From: Paenibacillus roseus
GTDB taxonomy: Bacteria > Bacillota > Bacilli > Paenibacillales > Paenibacillaceae
Assembly: GCF_016424485.1 (NCBI RefSeq)
Contig: NZ_JAELUP010000103.1
Location: 434,001-498,000 of the forward strand
Reading direction: 5' to 3'
DNA: 64,000 bases
The notes below the pieces were generated by a model, which saw only the letters and a list, made by a program, of their open reading frames with translations, did no database searches and was not told the DNA's origin. Numbering within the stretch: the stretch's first letter is position 1; each line of letters starts with the position of its first letter. A program made the position numbers and the translations under genes. Shown in pieces: positions 51,758 through 61,267 of this stretch.

Positions 51758-53632
51758 ATGAGTAAGCGCTTTATTAACGGAAGCGACTTTACTGAAATGG
51801 TTTTTGCAGGAGCAGATAATTTGCAGCGGCATGTTGACCATGTGAATGCGCTGAATGTGTTCCCGGTTCCTGATGGAGATACGGGAACCAATATGAATTT
51901 GACGATGGGAGCCGGTGTGCAGGAGCTGCGAGGCAAGCCTTCGGACCTGCTGTCGAAAGCTACGGAGGCGCTGTCAAAAGGGCTGTTGATGGGCGCGCGA
52001 GGCAATTCCGGCGTGATTTTGTCTCAGCTGTTCCGCGGCTTCTCCCGTGGTGTGGCTGGTTTGGAGCAGGTAGGGACCGTGCAATTCGCCGCCGCGCTCC
52101 AGCAGGGAGTGGATACGGCCTACCGGGCCGTGGTCAAGCCGGTTGAAGGCACTATACTGACGGTAGCCAAGGAAGCCGCCAAGCATGCGGTGTACTATGC
52201 GCGCCGCACCCAGGATATGACCGAATTGCTGGAAGAGGTATGCAGCAAGGCAAATGAGGCGCTTGCAAGAACTCCGGATTTGCTGCCCGTACTCAAGCAA
52301 GTTGGCGTGGTAGATTCAGGCGGACAAGGTCTTGTCTATATTTATGAGGGCTTCCTGCAAAGGCTTCGTTTGTTATCAGGAGGCGCCGGCAGCGGGCCAG
52401 CTTCTGCTGTATGGGATGGCGGAGCGGCCGGCGGGACCGGAGCGGTCAGGCCTGCGTCTGGCAAGCCTTCCAGGGGAACAGCTGCTGGAGCAGTACCTGG
52501 GTCCGTTCCGGCGCCGGTATCTTTTGCGTCTGCAGCGGCGCAGTCGCAGCTTGCTACGGAAACGATTGAATTTTTATACGATATGGAATTTTTTATTCAC
52601 CGGACGATGGGCGCGGCTTTAGGGAAAAAATTCGATGAGGCTGCCTTCAAGCGGGCGTTGGCGCAAGATGGCGACTCCATTCTGGTAATTGTGGAAGAGG
52701 ATATCATCAAGGTGCATGTTCATTCGCGCAAGCCGGGCGATGTGCTGAATCTGGCGCTGCCTTTCGGGGAACTGACGGATATTCAAATTTTGAATATGCG
52801 GGAGCAGCACCGCAATCTGCTTCATGACGGTACGGTATATGATGAGTCCAGCGAGACGGCGTCGGCCTGGAACGGGTATGTCAACCAGGAGGACGAGGAG
52901 CTTGCTGCAGCTATGCCGGAAGTGCTGACAGGGGCAGCCGCGCCGTCTACTGTGCCTGAGGAAGTGCATGAGCTGGCGCCGTACGGCATTATTAGCGTTG
53001 CAATGGGGGAAGGAATCGCGAGTATTTTCCTCGATAATCATGTAGACATCGTACTTTCCGGCGGGCAGACAATGAATCCGAGCGCAGAGGATTTTGTCCA
53101 GGCGATTCATTCGCTGTCGGCCGAGCATATTTTCATCCTGCCGAACAACGGCAATATCATTTTGGCTGCCCAACAGGCCGCCGAATTGAGCGAGCGCAGT
53201 GTATCCGTTTTGCCGACGCGTTCCATCCCGCAGGGACTTGCGGCGCTGCTGGCGTTCAAGGATCATGAGACGCCGCAACGCAACGAGGCGTTCATGGAGG
53301 ATGCAGCCGGCAGCGTGCAGTCGGGTCAGGTGACACATGCAGTTCGTGATACGGTGATTGACGATCTGACTATTGCCGAGGGCGATTTTATCGGCATTCA
53401 GGAGAAGGCGATTGTCTCCGCTTCGCCCGATTTGCAGCAGACATGCAGGGAATTGCTCGCCAGGATGATTGGAGACAGCGGTGAGTTGGTGACCGTTCTG
53501 ACAGGGGAAGACGCCTCGCAGGCGACGACAGAGGAGCTTACGGATTGGCTCAGGGAGACATATCCCGAGATTGAACTTGAAGTACACAGCGGCGGACAGC
53601 CGTTATATCCGTACCTTTTTGCCGTAGAATAA
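51758..53632 (+). CDS. fakA: Fatty acid kinase FakA (DAK-like, YloV)
   Basis: 624 residues. The N-terminal DhaL-like kinase domain (about 1-205) has FPVPDGDTGTNMNLTM and GARGNSGVILSQL. An unusual Gly/Ala/Pro-rich linker spans about 210-265. A central domain (EFLYDMEFFIHRTM, HVHSRKPGDVL) and a C-terminal domain of the YloV type follow. FakA phosphorylates a fatty acid held by a DegV-type FakB. A degV gene is only 26 bases downstream. GGGAGGGG supports ATG 51758. Confidence 0.93.
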   Translation: MSKRFINGSDFTEMVFAGADNLQRHVDHVNALNVFPVPDGDTGTNMNLTMGAGVQELRGKPSDLLSKATEALSKGLLMGARGNSGVILSQLFRGFSRGVAGLEQVGTVQFAAALQQGVDTAYRAVVKPVEGTILTVAKEAAKHAVYYARRTQDMTELLEEVCSKANEALARTPDLLPVLKQVGVVDSGGQGLVYIYEGFLQRLRLLSGGAGSGPASAVWDGGAAGGTGAVRPASGKPSRGTAAGAVPGSVPAPVSFASAAAQSQLATETIEFLYDMEFFIHRTMGAALGKKFDEAAFKRALAQDGDSILVIVEEDIIKVHVHSRKPGDVLNLALPFGELTDIQILNMREQHRNLLHDGTVYDESSETASAWNGYVNQEDEELAAAMPEVLTGAAAPSTVPEEVHELAPYGIISVAMGEGIASIFLDNHVDIVLSGGQTMNPSAEDFVQAIHSLSAEHIFILPNNGNIILAAQQAAELSERSVSVLPTRSIPQGLAALLAFKDHETPQRNEAFMEDAAGSVQSGQVTHAVRDTVIDDLTIAEGDFIGIQEKAIVSASPDLQQTCRELLARMIGDSGELVTVLTGEDASQATTEELTDWLRETYPEIELEVHSGGQPLYPYLFAVE

Positions 53633-53658
53633 CGTGAAAGGAAAGGGCGTGACGGATA

Positions 53659-54516
53659 ATGGGAGCAAAGATTATTATAGTTACAGACAGCACGGCGGAT
53701 ATTTCCCCTGAGATTCGGGAGGAGCTTGGCATCGTGTTGGTGCCGCTCAAGGTTCATTTTGGCCAAGATGTTTATTTGGATTCAGTTACAATCGAGTCGG
53801 ATGAATTTTTTGAGAAGCTGGCTGCTTCACACCAGTTGCCGACCACATCACAGCCTTCACCGGCTGATTTCATGGAAATTTATGAGCGCTTGCTGGAGGA
53901 GAATCCAGGTGCGCATATTATATCGCTTCATCTGTCGTCGGCTTTAAGCGGTACGTATCAGTCGGCTATTCTCGCACGCTCGCTGATGGATCGGGAGGAC
54001 GAGATTACAATTCTGGATTCGAAGTCGGCTTCCAACGGCTTCGGCCTTCCGGTCATAGCGGCTGCAAGGATGGCCAGCGAAGGCGCTGCGAAGGAGGAAA
54101 TTCTGGCCGAGATTACTCGTCTGCTCGATGATATCCGGTTTTATTTTCTGGTGGATACGCTGGAATATTTGCAAAAAGGCGGTCGGATCGGCAAGGCTGC
54201 GGCCTTGTTCGGCTCCATTCTGAATATTAAGCCGATTCTGACCGTCGACCGTGAAGGAACGGTGGCGCCTGTTGACAAGGTGCGCGGCCAGCGCAAGGCG
54301 ATGGTCCGGATTATGGAACTGCTGAAGCAGGATTTTGATGGCGTACCTGTCAATATTTCAATGGCCTGGGCGTATCATCAGGGCAATGCCATGGAGCTGT
54401 ACGAACTGGCGAAAGCGCATTTTGATGTCCGGCAGGTCAGCTATGCGACGCTTGGCGCCGTAATTGGCACGCATGTCGGCCCGGGAACATCGGCAATTTT
54501 TATGACAAGAGCGTGA
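53659..54516 (+). CDS. DegV family fatty-acid-binding protein (probable FakB)
   Basis: 285 residues: VTDSTADISPEIREELGI, VPLKVHFGQDVYLDS, TSQPSPADFM, SSALSGTYQSA and DTLEYLQKGGRIGKAAALFG, all DegV hallmarks that line the acyl-binding tunnel. Located between fakA and recG, it is likely the acyl carrier for FakA. In B. subtilis this place is taken by sdaAB-sdaAA. Confidence 0.93.
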   Translation: MGAKIIIVTDSTADISPEIREELGIVLVPLKVHFGQDVYLDSVTIESDEFFEKLAASHQLPTTSQPSPADFMEIYERLLEENPGAHIISLHLSSALSGTYQSAILARSLMDREDEITILDSKSASNGFGLPVIAAARMASEGAAKEEILAEITRLLDDIRFYFLVDTLEYLQKGGRIGKAAALFGSILNIKPILTVDREGTVAPVDKVRGQRKAMVRIMELLKQDFDGVPVNISMAWAYHQGNAMELYELAKAHFDVRQVSYATLGAVIGTHVGPGTSAIFMTRA

Positions 54517-54526
54517 GGTTGAAATC

Positions 54527-56581
54527 ATGACATTGCATATTAATCAGATTTCCGTCCGGCAAGTTAAAGGCGTGAGTGCTCCCAAAGAACCGGAGCTCCA
54601 CGCCTTTGGCGTTCATACGGTCGGGGATTTGCTGGAATATTATCCGTTTCGTTATGAGGACTACCGGATTCGCGAGCTGTCTGCGGTAAAGGATGGCGAG
54701 AAGATTACCGTGCAGGGCAAAATTATGGGCGAGCCGGTGTTGCAGCGCTACGGTCGTTCCAAATCTCGCTTGTCCTGCAAGGTGGCGGTTGGCCAGTGGC
54801 TGGTGACGGGTGTATTTTTTAATCGCCACTATTTGAAGGATCAGCTGGAGCCAGGGCGCGAAATTGTATTGACGGGCAAATGGGACCAGCGACGTCTTCA
54901 GCTTACGGTGTCGGAATCGGAGTTTCCGGGCAGCAAGTCTGCCAAATCGGGCACACTCCAGCCAGTCTATTCGGTGGGCGGCTCAATTACCCAGCAATGG
55001 ATGCGCAAAACGGTACAGCAGGCGCTGGTGCAGTATGGCATGATGGTTGAAGAGGTGCTGCCTCGCGAACTGGTGGCGCAGCACGAACTGATGCCAAGGC
55101 GCGAGGCGATTATGCGGATTCATCATCCCGAGGATACGCGCGAGGGTCAGGAGGCTCGCCGCCGCATGGTGTATGAGGAGTTGTTCCTGTTTCAACTGAA
55201 GCTTCATGCATATCGGGCCTGGAATCGCGAGCGAAAGGACGGGGTCAGCCACAAGATCGATAATGAGGCGGTGCTTGCGTTTGTCCGGCAGCTTCCCTTC
55301 GCGCTGACGGATTCGCAGAAGAAGGTCACAAATGAAATTTTGCATGACATGCGTCAGCCCTACTGCATGAATCGGCTTCTCCAGGGCGATGTCGGCTCAG
55401 GGAAAACGGTGGTTGCCGCGATTGCCTTGTACGCGGCTGTAACATCCGGTCACCAGGGAGCTTTGATGGTGCCGACCGAAATATTGGCGGAGCAGCATTT
55501 GCGCTCGCTTCAACGGATGTTTGAACCGTACAATATTCAGGTAGGCCTGCTGACGGGGAGCATGACGGAACGCCAGCGGCGGGATGTGCTGGGCGGCTTG
55601 CAGATGGGGCTTGTCCAGATCGCGGTTGGTACGCATGCGCTTATTCAGGATAGTGTCGTCTTCCGCAATCTTGGGGTTGTGGTGACGGATGAACAGCACC
55701 GCTTCGGGGTGAATCAGCGCAGTGTACTGCGCCGCAAAGGGATGAATCCAGATGTACTCACGATGACGGCGACGCCGATTCCGCGTACACTGGCGATTAC
55801 TGCGTTTGGCGATATGGATGTCTCGACGCTGCGCGAGCGCCCGAAAGGCCGCAAGGCGATCAAAAGCTACTGGGTCAAGCATGAGTTGCTGGAGCGGGTG
55901 CTTGGTTTTATTCGCAGGGAGGTATCGGCAGGCCGCCAGGCCTATGTGATCTGCCCCTTGATTGAGGAGTCCGAGAAGTTGGACGTGCAAAATGCGATTG
56001 ATCTCCATATTCAGATGCAGCAGGCGTTCCCGGATTACAAGGTGAGCTTGCTGCACGGCCGGCTGCCGGCTGCGGAAAAGGATGAGGTGATGCGCCAGTT
56101 CGGGATCAACGAGACGCAGGTGCTTGTATCGACGACGGTTGTCGAGGTTGGGGTGGATGTGCCGAATGCGACGCTGATGGTTGTTATGGATGCCGAGCGT
56201 TTCGGACTTTCTCAGCTTCATCAGCTGCGTGGGCGTGTAGGCCGTGGGGAGCACCAGTCCTACTGCATCTTGATTGCCGATCCCAAATCGGAGACGGGGC
56301 AGGAGCGGATGAAGGTCATGACGGAGACCGATGACGGCTTTGAGGTGGCGCGGCGCGATCTGGAGCTGCGGGGTCCGGGAGACTTTTTTGGCACGAAGCA
56401 GAGTGGATTGCCCGAATTCAAGCTTGCGGATATGGCGAGTGATTTTGCCGTGCTGGAGCAGGCCCGTGATGATGCGGCCGAACTGGTAGCAGGCGAGGAT
56501 TTCTGGAAGCTGCCGGAGTACGAGCCGCTGCGCGAGAGACTGGTGCGGGAACAGATTTTCCAGGGAGATTTGCTGGACTAA
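54527..56581 (+). CDS. recG: ATP-dependent DNA helicase RecG
   Basis: 684 residues. A wedge OB domain (about 60-150, DYRIRELSAVKDGEKITVQG) precedes the helicase core: LQGDVGSGKTVVAA (about 287), DEQHRFGV (about 387), TATPIPRTLAI and QLRGRVGRG, then the TRG-like EVARRDLELRGPGDFFGTKQ. It reverses stalled forks and processes Holliday junctions. It starts 10 bases after degV. Confidence 0.96.
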   Translation: MTLHINQISVRQVKGVSAPKEPELHAFGVHTVGDLLEYYPFRYEDYRIRELSAVKDGEKITVQGKIMGEPVLQRYGRSKSRLSCKVAVGQWLVTGVFFNRHYLKDQLEPGREIVLTGKWDQRRLQLTVSESEFPGSKSAKSGTLQPVYSVGGSITQQWMRKTVQQALVQYGMMVEEVLPRELVAQHELMPRREAIMRIHHPEDTREGQEARRRMVYEELFLFQLKLHAYRAWNRERKDGVSHKIDNEAVLAFVRQLPFALTDSQKKVTNEILHDMRQPYCMNRLLQGDVGSGKTVVAAIALYAAVTSGHQGALMVPTEILAEQHLRSLQRMFEPYNIQVGLLTGSMTERQRRDVLGGLQMGLVQIAVGTHALIQDSVVFRNLGVVVTDEQHRFGVNQRSVLRRKGMNPDVLTMTATPIPRTLAITAFGDMDVSTLRERPKGRKAIKSYWVKHELLERVLGFIRREVSAGRQAYVICPLIEESEKLDVQNAIDLHIQMQQAFPDYKVSLLHGRLPAAEKDEVMRQFGINETQVLVSTTVVEVGVDVPNATLMVVMDAERFGLSQLHQLRGRVGRGEHQSYCILIADPKSETGQERMKVMTETDDGFEVARRDLELRGPGDFFGTKQSGLPEFKLADMASDFAVLEQARDDAAELVAGEDFWKLPEYEPLRERLVREQIFQGDLLD

Positions 56582-56654
56582 AGCAACTTCCGGGACCGCT
56601 GGGCATATAGTAAAGAATTGCTAGCCTTAGGTCTTAACATGGAGGTGCCCGGAA

Positions 56655-56942
56655 GTGAGCTACAAAAATTTCGGCATTCGGCCGGAACTGGTTGAGCGCG
56701 TAAAAGCAAAAATGAAACATACACCCACAAAGGAGCGCATCAAGCTGCTGATCTCGGGTGTGAGCAAGCATGATTTGCAGGACCGCAGCAAGGTAAGACG
56801 GCTCGTGAAATCGGCGGCCAGCATTTTGAAGGAGCCGCTTACCGATACGCAGGAAGAGCAGCTGACAGCCTTCGTTCTAGCACAAAAGATTGATCCCAAA
56901 AATACGTTCCACCTTATCAAGCTGTGGGGCATGTTCCGCTGA
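56655..56942 (+). CDS. spoVIF: Stage VI sporulation protein F
   Basis: 95 residues. The segment ISGVSKHDLQDRSKVRRLVK, then EPLTDTQEEQLTAFVLAQ, follows the SpoVIF (YjcC) pattern of B. subtilis. SpoVIF helps coat assembly late in sporulation. The start is GTG 56655 behind GGAGGTG. No sigmaG or sigmaK promoter was identified with confidence. Confidence 0.82.
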   Translation: MSYKNFGIRPELVERVKAKMKHTPTKERIKLLISGVSKHDLQDRSKVRRLVKSAASILKEPLTDTQEEQLTAFVLAQKIDPKNTFHLIKLWGMFR

Positions 56943-56966
56943 CCTTTAGGTCAGCGTTTTTTTTTG
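56937..56966 (+). terminator. Terminator after spoVIF
   Basis: CGCTGACC-TTTA-GGTCAGCG followed by nine T. The stem overlaps the stop codon. Confidence 0.95.
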
Positions 56967-57079
56967 AAAATCGTAAGCTCATCAATCAAATGTTGTTTTT
57001 TTGAAGCTGGAATGAAACAGTCTGCCGTAGGCCGATACTGGTAACAAGGGATTAAGTATCGGCAAAGGAGAATGGGTTT

Positions 57080-58633
57080 ATGATGAGAGACTCGAAGCGG
57101 TGGAAGAAGCGGATTGCCAGGATACTGTATTGGCTGAAGGGGGCGCTTCAGCGCTCCGGCTATCTGCTCCATATACCAGGTCGCGCCGTTCGTTATTTTG
57201 CTGCCAAGCGGCGCGGAGTACTGCAATCCAGGCGAATGGCGCGTCGTGCCGGGAGACTGGCGATTCATGGGGCTTCGCTTGCACTGTTGCGGCGATCCTG
57301 GCAGCGGATGACTGCACGTGCGGACGGCGAGATGGGGGAGAGAGGCGACGAGGTCTGGCAACCTGCTGCTGTATCCATAATGGAAGCGGCTGTCGAACTA
57401 GGGGAATTCCCGCGTGCTGTGGGCAAATTGTCCACATCCATGGGGCGACTTGAACAGTCGGTAGACATGATTTGGCCTGTCCAGCCGTTATTATCGCCGG
57501 AGAGCGGTACGATCAATCGGATGAAGCGGGAGCTGAAGAACTGCAGCGAGTGGGAAAAGCGGCTGATTGGCCGTATTGTGGAGCGAACGCGGCGATGGAA
57601 CCGCAATAACCGGACAAGGACACAGGCATATTGGGATTTTTACCGTCGCCATCCCGAAGTTCATTGGGCGCTGCTGGCTCATATGGTGTCCCGCAATGGG
57701 GGGTGGAACATGACGGATCTTCAGGGCGGCTTGCTTCCCGCGATACTGGATCAGGAGCAGCGCCGGGAGGTCTTTTGCTTTTTGGAGCGGGCCAATGCTT
57801 TTATATTCGGGGATGCTTACCCGCAGCTTCTGCTGTACGAAGCAGGCAAGAGGGAGGGGCATGATCTGTCTTATCTGCTGCCGGCGTTCCAGGTCTCGCG
57901 GTTTATGACTCCGGCGTGGCGGGTATTCTGGCGCGGGCGGGATTCAGCGCTGCTGACGGTTGCACTGATTGTCAACGAGCAGCACTATATTGAGAATCGG
58001 GTAGTTCGTTCTCCCGAAATCAGGCAAAAGGTGCTGGAAGCTCCCTTCTTTAAGCTCCAGTCGCTGCTGCAGTTGAATCAGGTTGTTTTTCCTTATGCGC
58101 TTCACGCTGAACGAACCAAGCTGGCCGGCCTTATACTGGAGGATTTCAGCGATGTGCAGGAACGAATTGAATTCGGCAAGCGTCTGTATGCGATGCTGTT
58201 TCGTATCCCGGATATTTACGGCGGCGTGGTGAATTTTGCGCGGACGGTGCGGCATACCGGGTCAAGAGCGGATTATGCGCCGCAGCTTTTCGCCAGCAAG
58301 AATGACAGATTGCATGGTGCAAGCGATGGAGCCAATCATCATTCGCCGTTCAGCTACAAGGCTGAGTCGGCTGCAGGGGATCATACGCATACGGACGATA
58401 CCAGGCCGCTGATCTTCAGTCCCGGCCTGTCGGATGCCTGGGTGGATCAACCGCTCGTACAGCCTGAAGAAGGGGACTGGTTCCGCAACGCTGCCGATGT
58501 CGAGCGGTACTTTGCGGGCCTGCCATTGCCGCCTTCATTTGAAATGACGAATGAATATGAATTCGGCCTTCATAAAATCGAGGCGGCGGCGTTGGCTGCC
58601 CTGAGCGTAGCGGGGAGGCCGGGCCCCACGTAA
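57080..58633 (+). CDS. DUF2515 family protein (YppC-like)
   Basis: 517 residues. An Arg/Lys-rich N-terminal part (about 1-80) is followed by the DUF2515 core at about 155-430: NNRTRTQAYWDFYRRHPEVH, ALLAHMVSRNGGWNMTDLQG, FLERANAFIFGDAYPQLLLY. The remainder is low-complexity. It lacks a signal peptide and membrane spans. Its function is unknown. AAAGGAGAA supports ATG 57080. Confidence 0.85.
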   Translation: MMRDSKRWKKRIARILYWLKGALQRSGYLLHIPGRAVRYFAAKRRGVLQSRRMARRAGRLAIHGASLALLRRSWQRMTARADGEMGERGDEVWQPAAVSIMEAAVELGEFPRAVGKLSTSMGRLEQSVDMIWPVQPLLSPESGTINRMKRELKNCSEWEKRLIGRIVERTRRWNRNNRTRTQAYWDFYRRHPEVHWALLAHMVSRNGGWNMTDLQGGLLPAILDQEQRREVFCFLERANAFIFGDAYPQLLLYEAGKREGHDLSYLLPAFQVSRFMTPAWRVFWRGRDSALLTVALIVNEQHYIENRVVRSPEIRQKVLEAPFFKLQSLLQLNQVVFPYALHAERTKLAGLILEDFSDVQERIEFGKRLYAMLFRIPDIYGGVVNFARTVRHTGSRADYAPQLFASKNDRLHGASDGANHHSPFSYKAESAAGDHTHTDDTRPLIFSPGLSDAWVDQPLVQPEEGDWFRNAADVERYFAGLPLPPSFEMTNEYEFGLHKIEAAALAALSVAGRPGPT

Positions 58634-58644
58634 ATAATTTCCTG

Positions 58645-58675
58645 TTGCATAACGAATGTATGTTCGGTATATAAT
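58645..58675 (+). promoter_or_regulatory. SOS-controlled promoter of the Y-family polymerase
   Basis: TTGCAT at 58645-58650 and TATATA/TATAAT at 58668-58675 enclose the first LexA box, so LexA binding would block polymerase. Confidence 0.7.
58653..58666. promoter_or_regulatory. LexA (SOS) box 1
   Basis: CGAATGTATGTTCG matches the Bacillus box CGAACRNRYGTTCG with one change (C to T at position 5). Confidence 0.85.
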
Positions 58676-58680
58676 GAATG

Positions 58681-58694
58681 AGAACATATATTCG
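58681..58694. promoter_or_regulatory. LexA (SOS) box 2
   Basis: AGAACATATATTCG matches the box with changes at positions 1 and 10. It lies 28 bases from box 1, centre to centre. Confidence 0.65.
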
Positions 58695-58744
58695 ATCAGG
58701 TTGCAAGCGTCGCTTGACGCTTTGGCCTTGATGGGGGGATAGGG

Positions 58745-59998
58745 ATGGAGCGTGTCATTATACTTGCGGATTGCCAGACGTTTTACGCATCTGTGGAGAA
58801 AGCGGCGCATCCTGAATATAAGGACATGCCGCTGGCTGTGGCAGGAGATCCGGCCCGGCGCTCAGGCATTATTCTGGCTGCCTGTCCGATCGCCAAGCAG
58901 CGGGGGGTAACGACGGCCCAGCGGCTTGGCGAAGCGCTGGGGAGGTGTCCGGAGCTGATCATTATTCGGCCCCGCATGCAGACTTATATTCATGTCTCGC
59001 TGCTGATTACCGAGATTTATCAGAGGTTTACGGATCTGGTGGAGCCGTATTCGATTGACGAGCAATTTTTGGATGTGACAGGGTCGTTGCGCTATTTTGG
59101 CACGCCCCAAGAGATTGCGAGTCAGCTTCAGCATCATATTTGGCTCAATACCGGGGTTTGGACCAGATTCGGTATCGGTCCCAACAAGGTGCTGGCCAAG
59201 ATGGCGGCGGATATTTGGGCGAAGAAGAAACCGGAAGGGATTTTCACGCTGCCTGCGGAGCGGGTGGAGCAGCTGCTCTGGCCAAAGCCGATCCGTCAGC
59301 TATTCGGGGTCGGCTCGCGCATGGCCGCGCATTTTGAGCGGATGGGCATCCTGACGATCGGGGAACTGGCACGGCTCCCGCTTCCCGAACTCAAGCGGCG
59401 GATGCGCCTGCGCATGGGCCGCAACAGCGATATTCAGGCGGAGCTGTACTGGCAGACAGCCAGGGGCATAGACCCCAGTCCGGTCAGGCTGTCCACGCAT
59501 GACCAGCAACAGGCTGTCGGGCATCAGATGACACTGCCCCGTGATTATGACGAGCCTGCGGATATCAATGTCATCCTGCTTGAGCTTAGCGAGGAGGTGT
59601 GCCGGCGCGCCCGGGCCAGGGGCTTCATGGGGCGGGTCATCGGAATCGGGGCGCAAGGGGCTGATTATGGCCATCCGGCCAGCTTCTCCGGGCAGAGCAC
59701 GTTGCTGGACCCGACGAATATTACGGACGAGATTTATGAAGCGGCACGCAAGCTCTTTTATAGGCATTGGGACGGCCAGCCTATCCGCCGGATTGGCGTA
59801 ACCTTGACGGGACTGAGCGCAGATAGCGACTATCAGCTCACGCTGTTTGGCGAACGGGATCGCAAACGCAAGCTGGGACGGACAACGGATGAAATAAAAG
59901 CGCGCTTCGGGAACACGGCGCTGCTGCGGGCCTCATCATTGCTGGAGGCTGCTCAGGCCAAGGAGAGAGGAACGAAGATTGGAGGGCACTATAAATGA
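58745..59998 (+). CDS. Y-family DNA polymerase (UvrX/PolY2 type)
   Basis: 417 residues. The palm motifs ADCQTFYASVEKA and YSIDEQFLDVT carry the metal-binding acids. An HhH region (GVGSRMAAHFERMGILTIGE) and little-finger domain follow, and YQLTLFGERDRKR near the end resembles the beta-clamp motif QLxLF. It performs error-prone translesion synthesis. SIDEQF rather than SIDEAY groups it with UvrX/YqjW, not DinB. It overlaps a YolD-like gene by ATGA and lies behind two LexA boxes. Confidence 0.92.
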   Translation: MERVIILADCQTFYASVEKAAHPEYKDMPLAVAGDPARRSGIILAACPIAKQRGVTTAQRLGEALGRCPELIIIRPRMQTYIHVSLLITEIYQRFTDLVEPYSIDEQFLDVTGSLRYFGTPQEIASQLQHHIWLNTGVWTRFGIGPNKVLAKMAADIWAKKKPEGIFTLPAERVEQLLWPKPIRQLFGVGSRMAAHFERMGILTIGELARLPLPELKRRMRLRMGRNSDIQAELYWQTARGIDPSPVRLSTHDQQQAVGHQMTLPRDYDEPADINVILLELSEEVCRRARARGFMGRVIGIGAQGADYGHPASFSGQSTLLDPTNITDEIYEAARKLFYRHWDGQPIRRIGVTLTGLSADSDYQLTLFGERDRKRKLGRTTDEIKARFGNTALLRASSLLEAAQAKERGTKIGGHYK

Positions 59999-60480
59999 GT
60001 AAAAAGCTGGAGGGCAATGGACGCTGGGAGTCGAGCCGGATGATGCTTCCCGAGCACCGGGAACAATATTTGCAGATGAAGGCAGCGCAGTCGGAGCAGC
60101 CTCGGGCTCAAATACCGACACGCGAGGAACTGGAGCTGATACGCGACGCTGTATTGCTGCCGATGATGCTTAGCGTGGTAGATAAAAATTACCGTGAAAT
60201 GGAAGCCTCCACTTCCTCTTTGAAACGGCTTTATATGGTGGCAACGAATGTGCTGCTGAATCGCATTCATCGGGATTTGGCGAGAGTAAAGCGGGAGCTT
60301 AGAAATCGCAGCATTAAGGTGTTTGAGGATGAACGTGTGGACAGTGCGCTGCATTACCATTTTGTATGCCGCGGGTATGAGAATCAGTTCGCGATGTTGC
60401 GTGACGTCATCCGCACGGAGATGAGCGTGCGGATGACGAAATATATTCAGGAAATGACGGCTGCGCTGACAGCAGGTTGA
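59995..60480 (+). CDS. YolD-like protein with helical C-terminal extension
   Basis: 161 residues. The N-terminus GNGRWESSRMMLPEHREQYL matches the YolD-like start (a W..sxxMLPEH pattern). YolD proteins are encoded beside Y-family polymerases in Bacillota and have been proposed to be UmuD analogues. They are usually near 100 residues; here a charged helical region (about 70-160) is added or strongly diverged. GGAGGG precedes the ATG, which overlaps the polymerase stop. Confidence 0.75.
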   Translation: MSKKLEGNGRWESSRMMLPEHREQYLQMKAAQSEQPRAQIPTREELELIRDAVLLPMMLSVVDKNYREMEASTSSLKRLYMVATNVLLNRIHRDLARVKRELRNRSIKVFEDERVDSALHYHFVCRGYENQFAMLRDVIRTEMSVRMTKYIQEMTAALTAG

Positions 60481-60494
60481 AGTCTCGGTTGAGA

Positions 60495-61229
60495 TTATAC
60501 CAGCCTGGCTCCGCCGTCAACGGTCAAGGTCAGACCTGTGGTATAGCCGTTGCCAATCAGGAACAGAATGCCGCCGGCAATGTCGTCGGCCGAAGCGATG
60601 CGTCGGACCGGCAAGGTAGGGGCTGTCTGGTCAAACCACGCCTGCTTCTGCTCAGGCGGCAGCCCGTCATGCAGCGGTGTGTCGGCATAGCCGGGTGAAA
60701 TCACATTGACCCGTAAAGGGGCGAGCTCGAAAGCGAGTACGCGGCCAAGATTTTCAATAGCTCCATGTACTGCGGAAGGAACGGAAGCGCCGGGAATTGC
60801 CTTGTCTCCGAAAAATCCCGATGTCAAGGTAATGGAGCCGGACTGGCGGATAAGCGGGGAGCCGTAACGTACAGCCAGATAAGGACCCCAGAACCGACTC
60901 TCGAACTGCTCGCGGGAGCTTGCGGTATCCAGGTCGGCGAGTTTGCCGGAGCCGTGCTTGAGTTCGCCAGCGGTAACGACTAGATGATCAAATTCTCCTG
61001 TTTCTTCAAAGAAGGCCTTCACTTCATCCTCGTTGCGAAAATCAAGGGCTGCTGTGCTTACGGCGCCAGGGATGGCTGCCTTTGCCTGCTCCAGGCGCTC
61101 CGGGGAGCGTCCGGCAAGGACGATCTCGGCTCCAAGGCCGGACGCTTGTTTTGCAGCGGCAAGCCCGATCCCCGACCCTCCCCCGATAATAATGACACGC
61201 TGTCCATTCAAAGAATTCGGTGTGCTCAT
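60495..61229 (-). CDS. SDR-family protein lacking the YxxxK catalytic pair
   Basis: 244 residues. The Rossmann motif VIIIGGGSGIGLAAAKQ and NVISPGYADTPLHDG are standard for short-chain dehydrogenases, but the segment where Tyr-xxx-Lys belongs reads VPSAVHGAIENLGR, giving Pro and His in those places. The Ser of SITLTSG is kept. Catalysis by the normal SDR mechanism is therefore doubtful. GGAGGAG supports ATG 61229. It lies downstream of the merR gene on the same strand, with a shared operator motif between them. Confidence 0.85.
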   Translation of the reverse strand: MSTPNSLNGQRVIIIGGGSGIGLAAAKQASGLGAEIVLAGRSPERLEQAKAAIPGAVSTAALDFRNEDEVKAFFEETGEFDHLVVTAGELKHGSGKLADLDTASSREQFESRFWGPYLAVRYGSPLIRQSGSITLTSGFFGDKAIPGASVPSAVHGAIENLGRVLAFELAPLRVNVISPGYADTPLHDGLPPEQKQAWFDQTAPTLPVRRIASADDIAGGILFLIGNGYTTGLTLTVDGGARLV

Positions 61230-61267
61230 AAGCGAATTTCTCCTCCCATAGATTTCTGTATGAAAAA

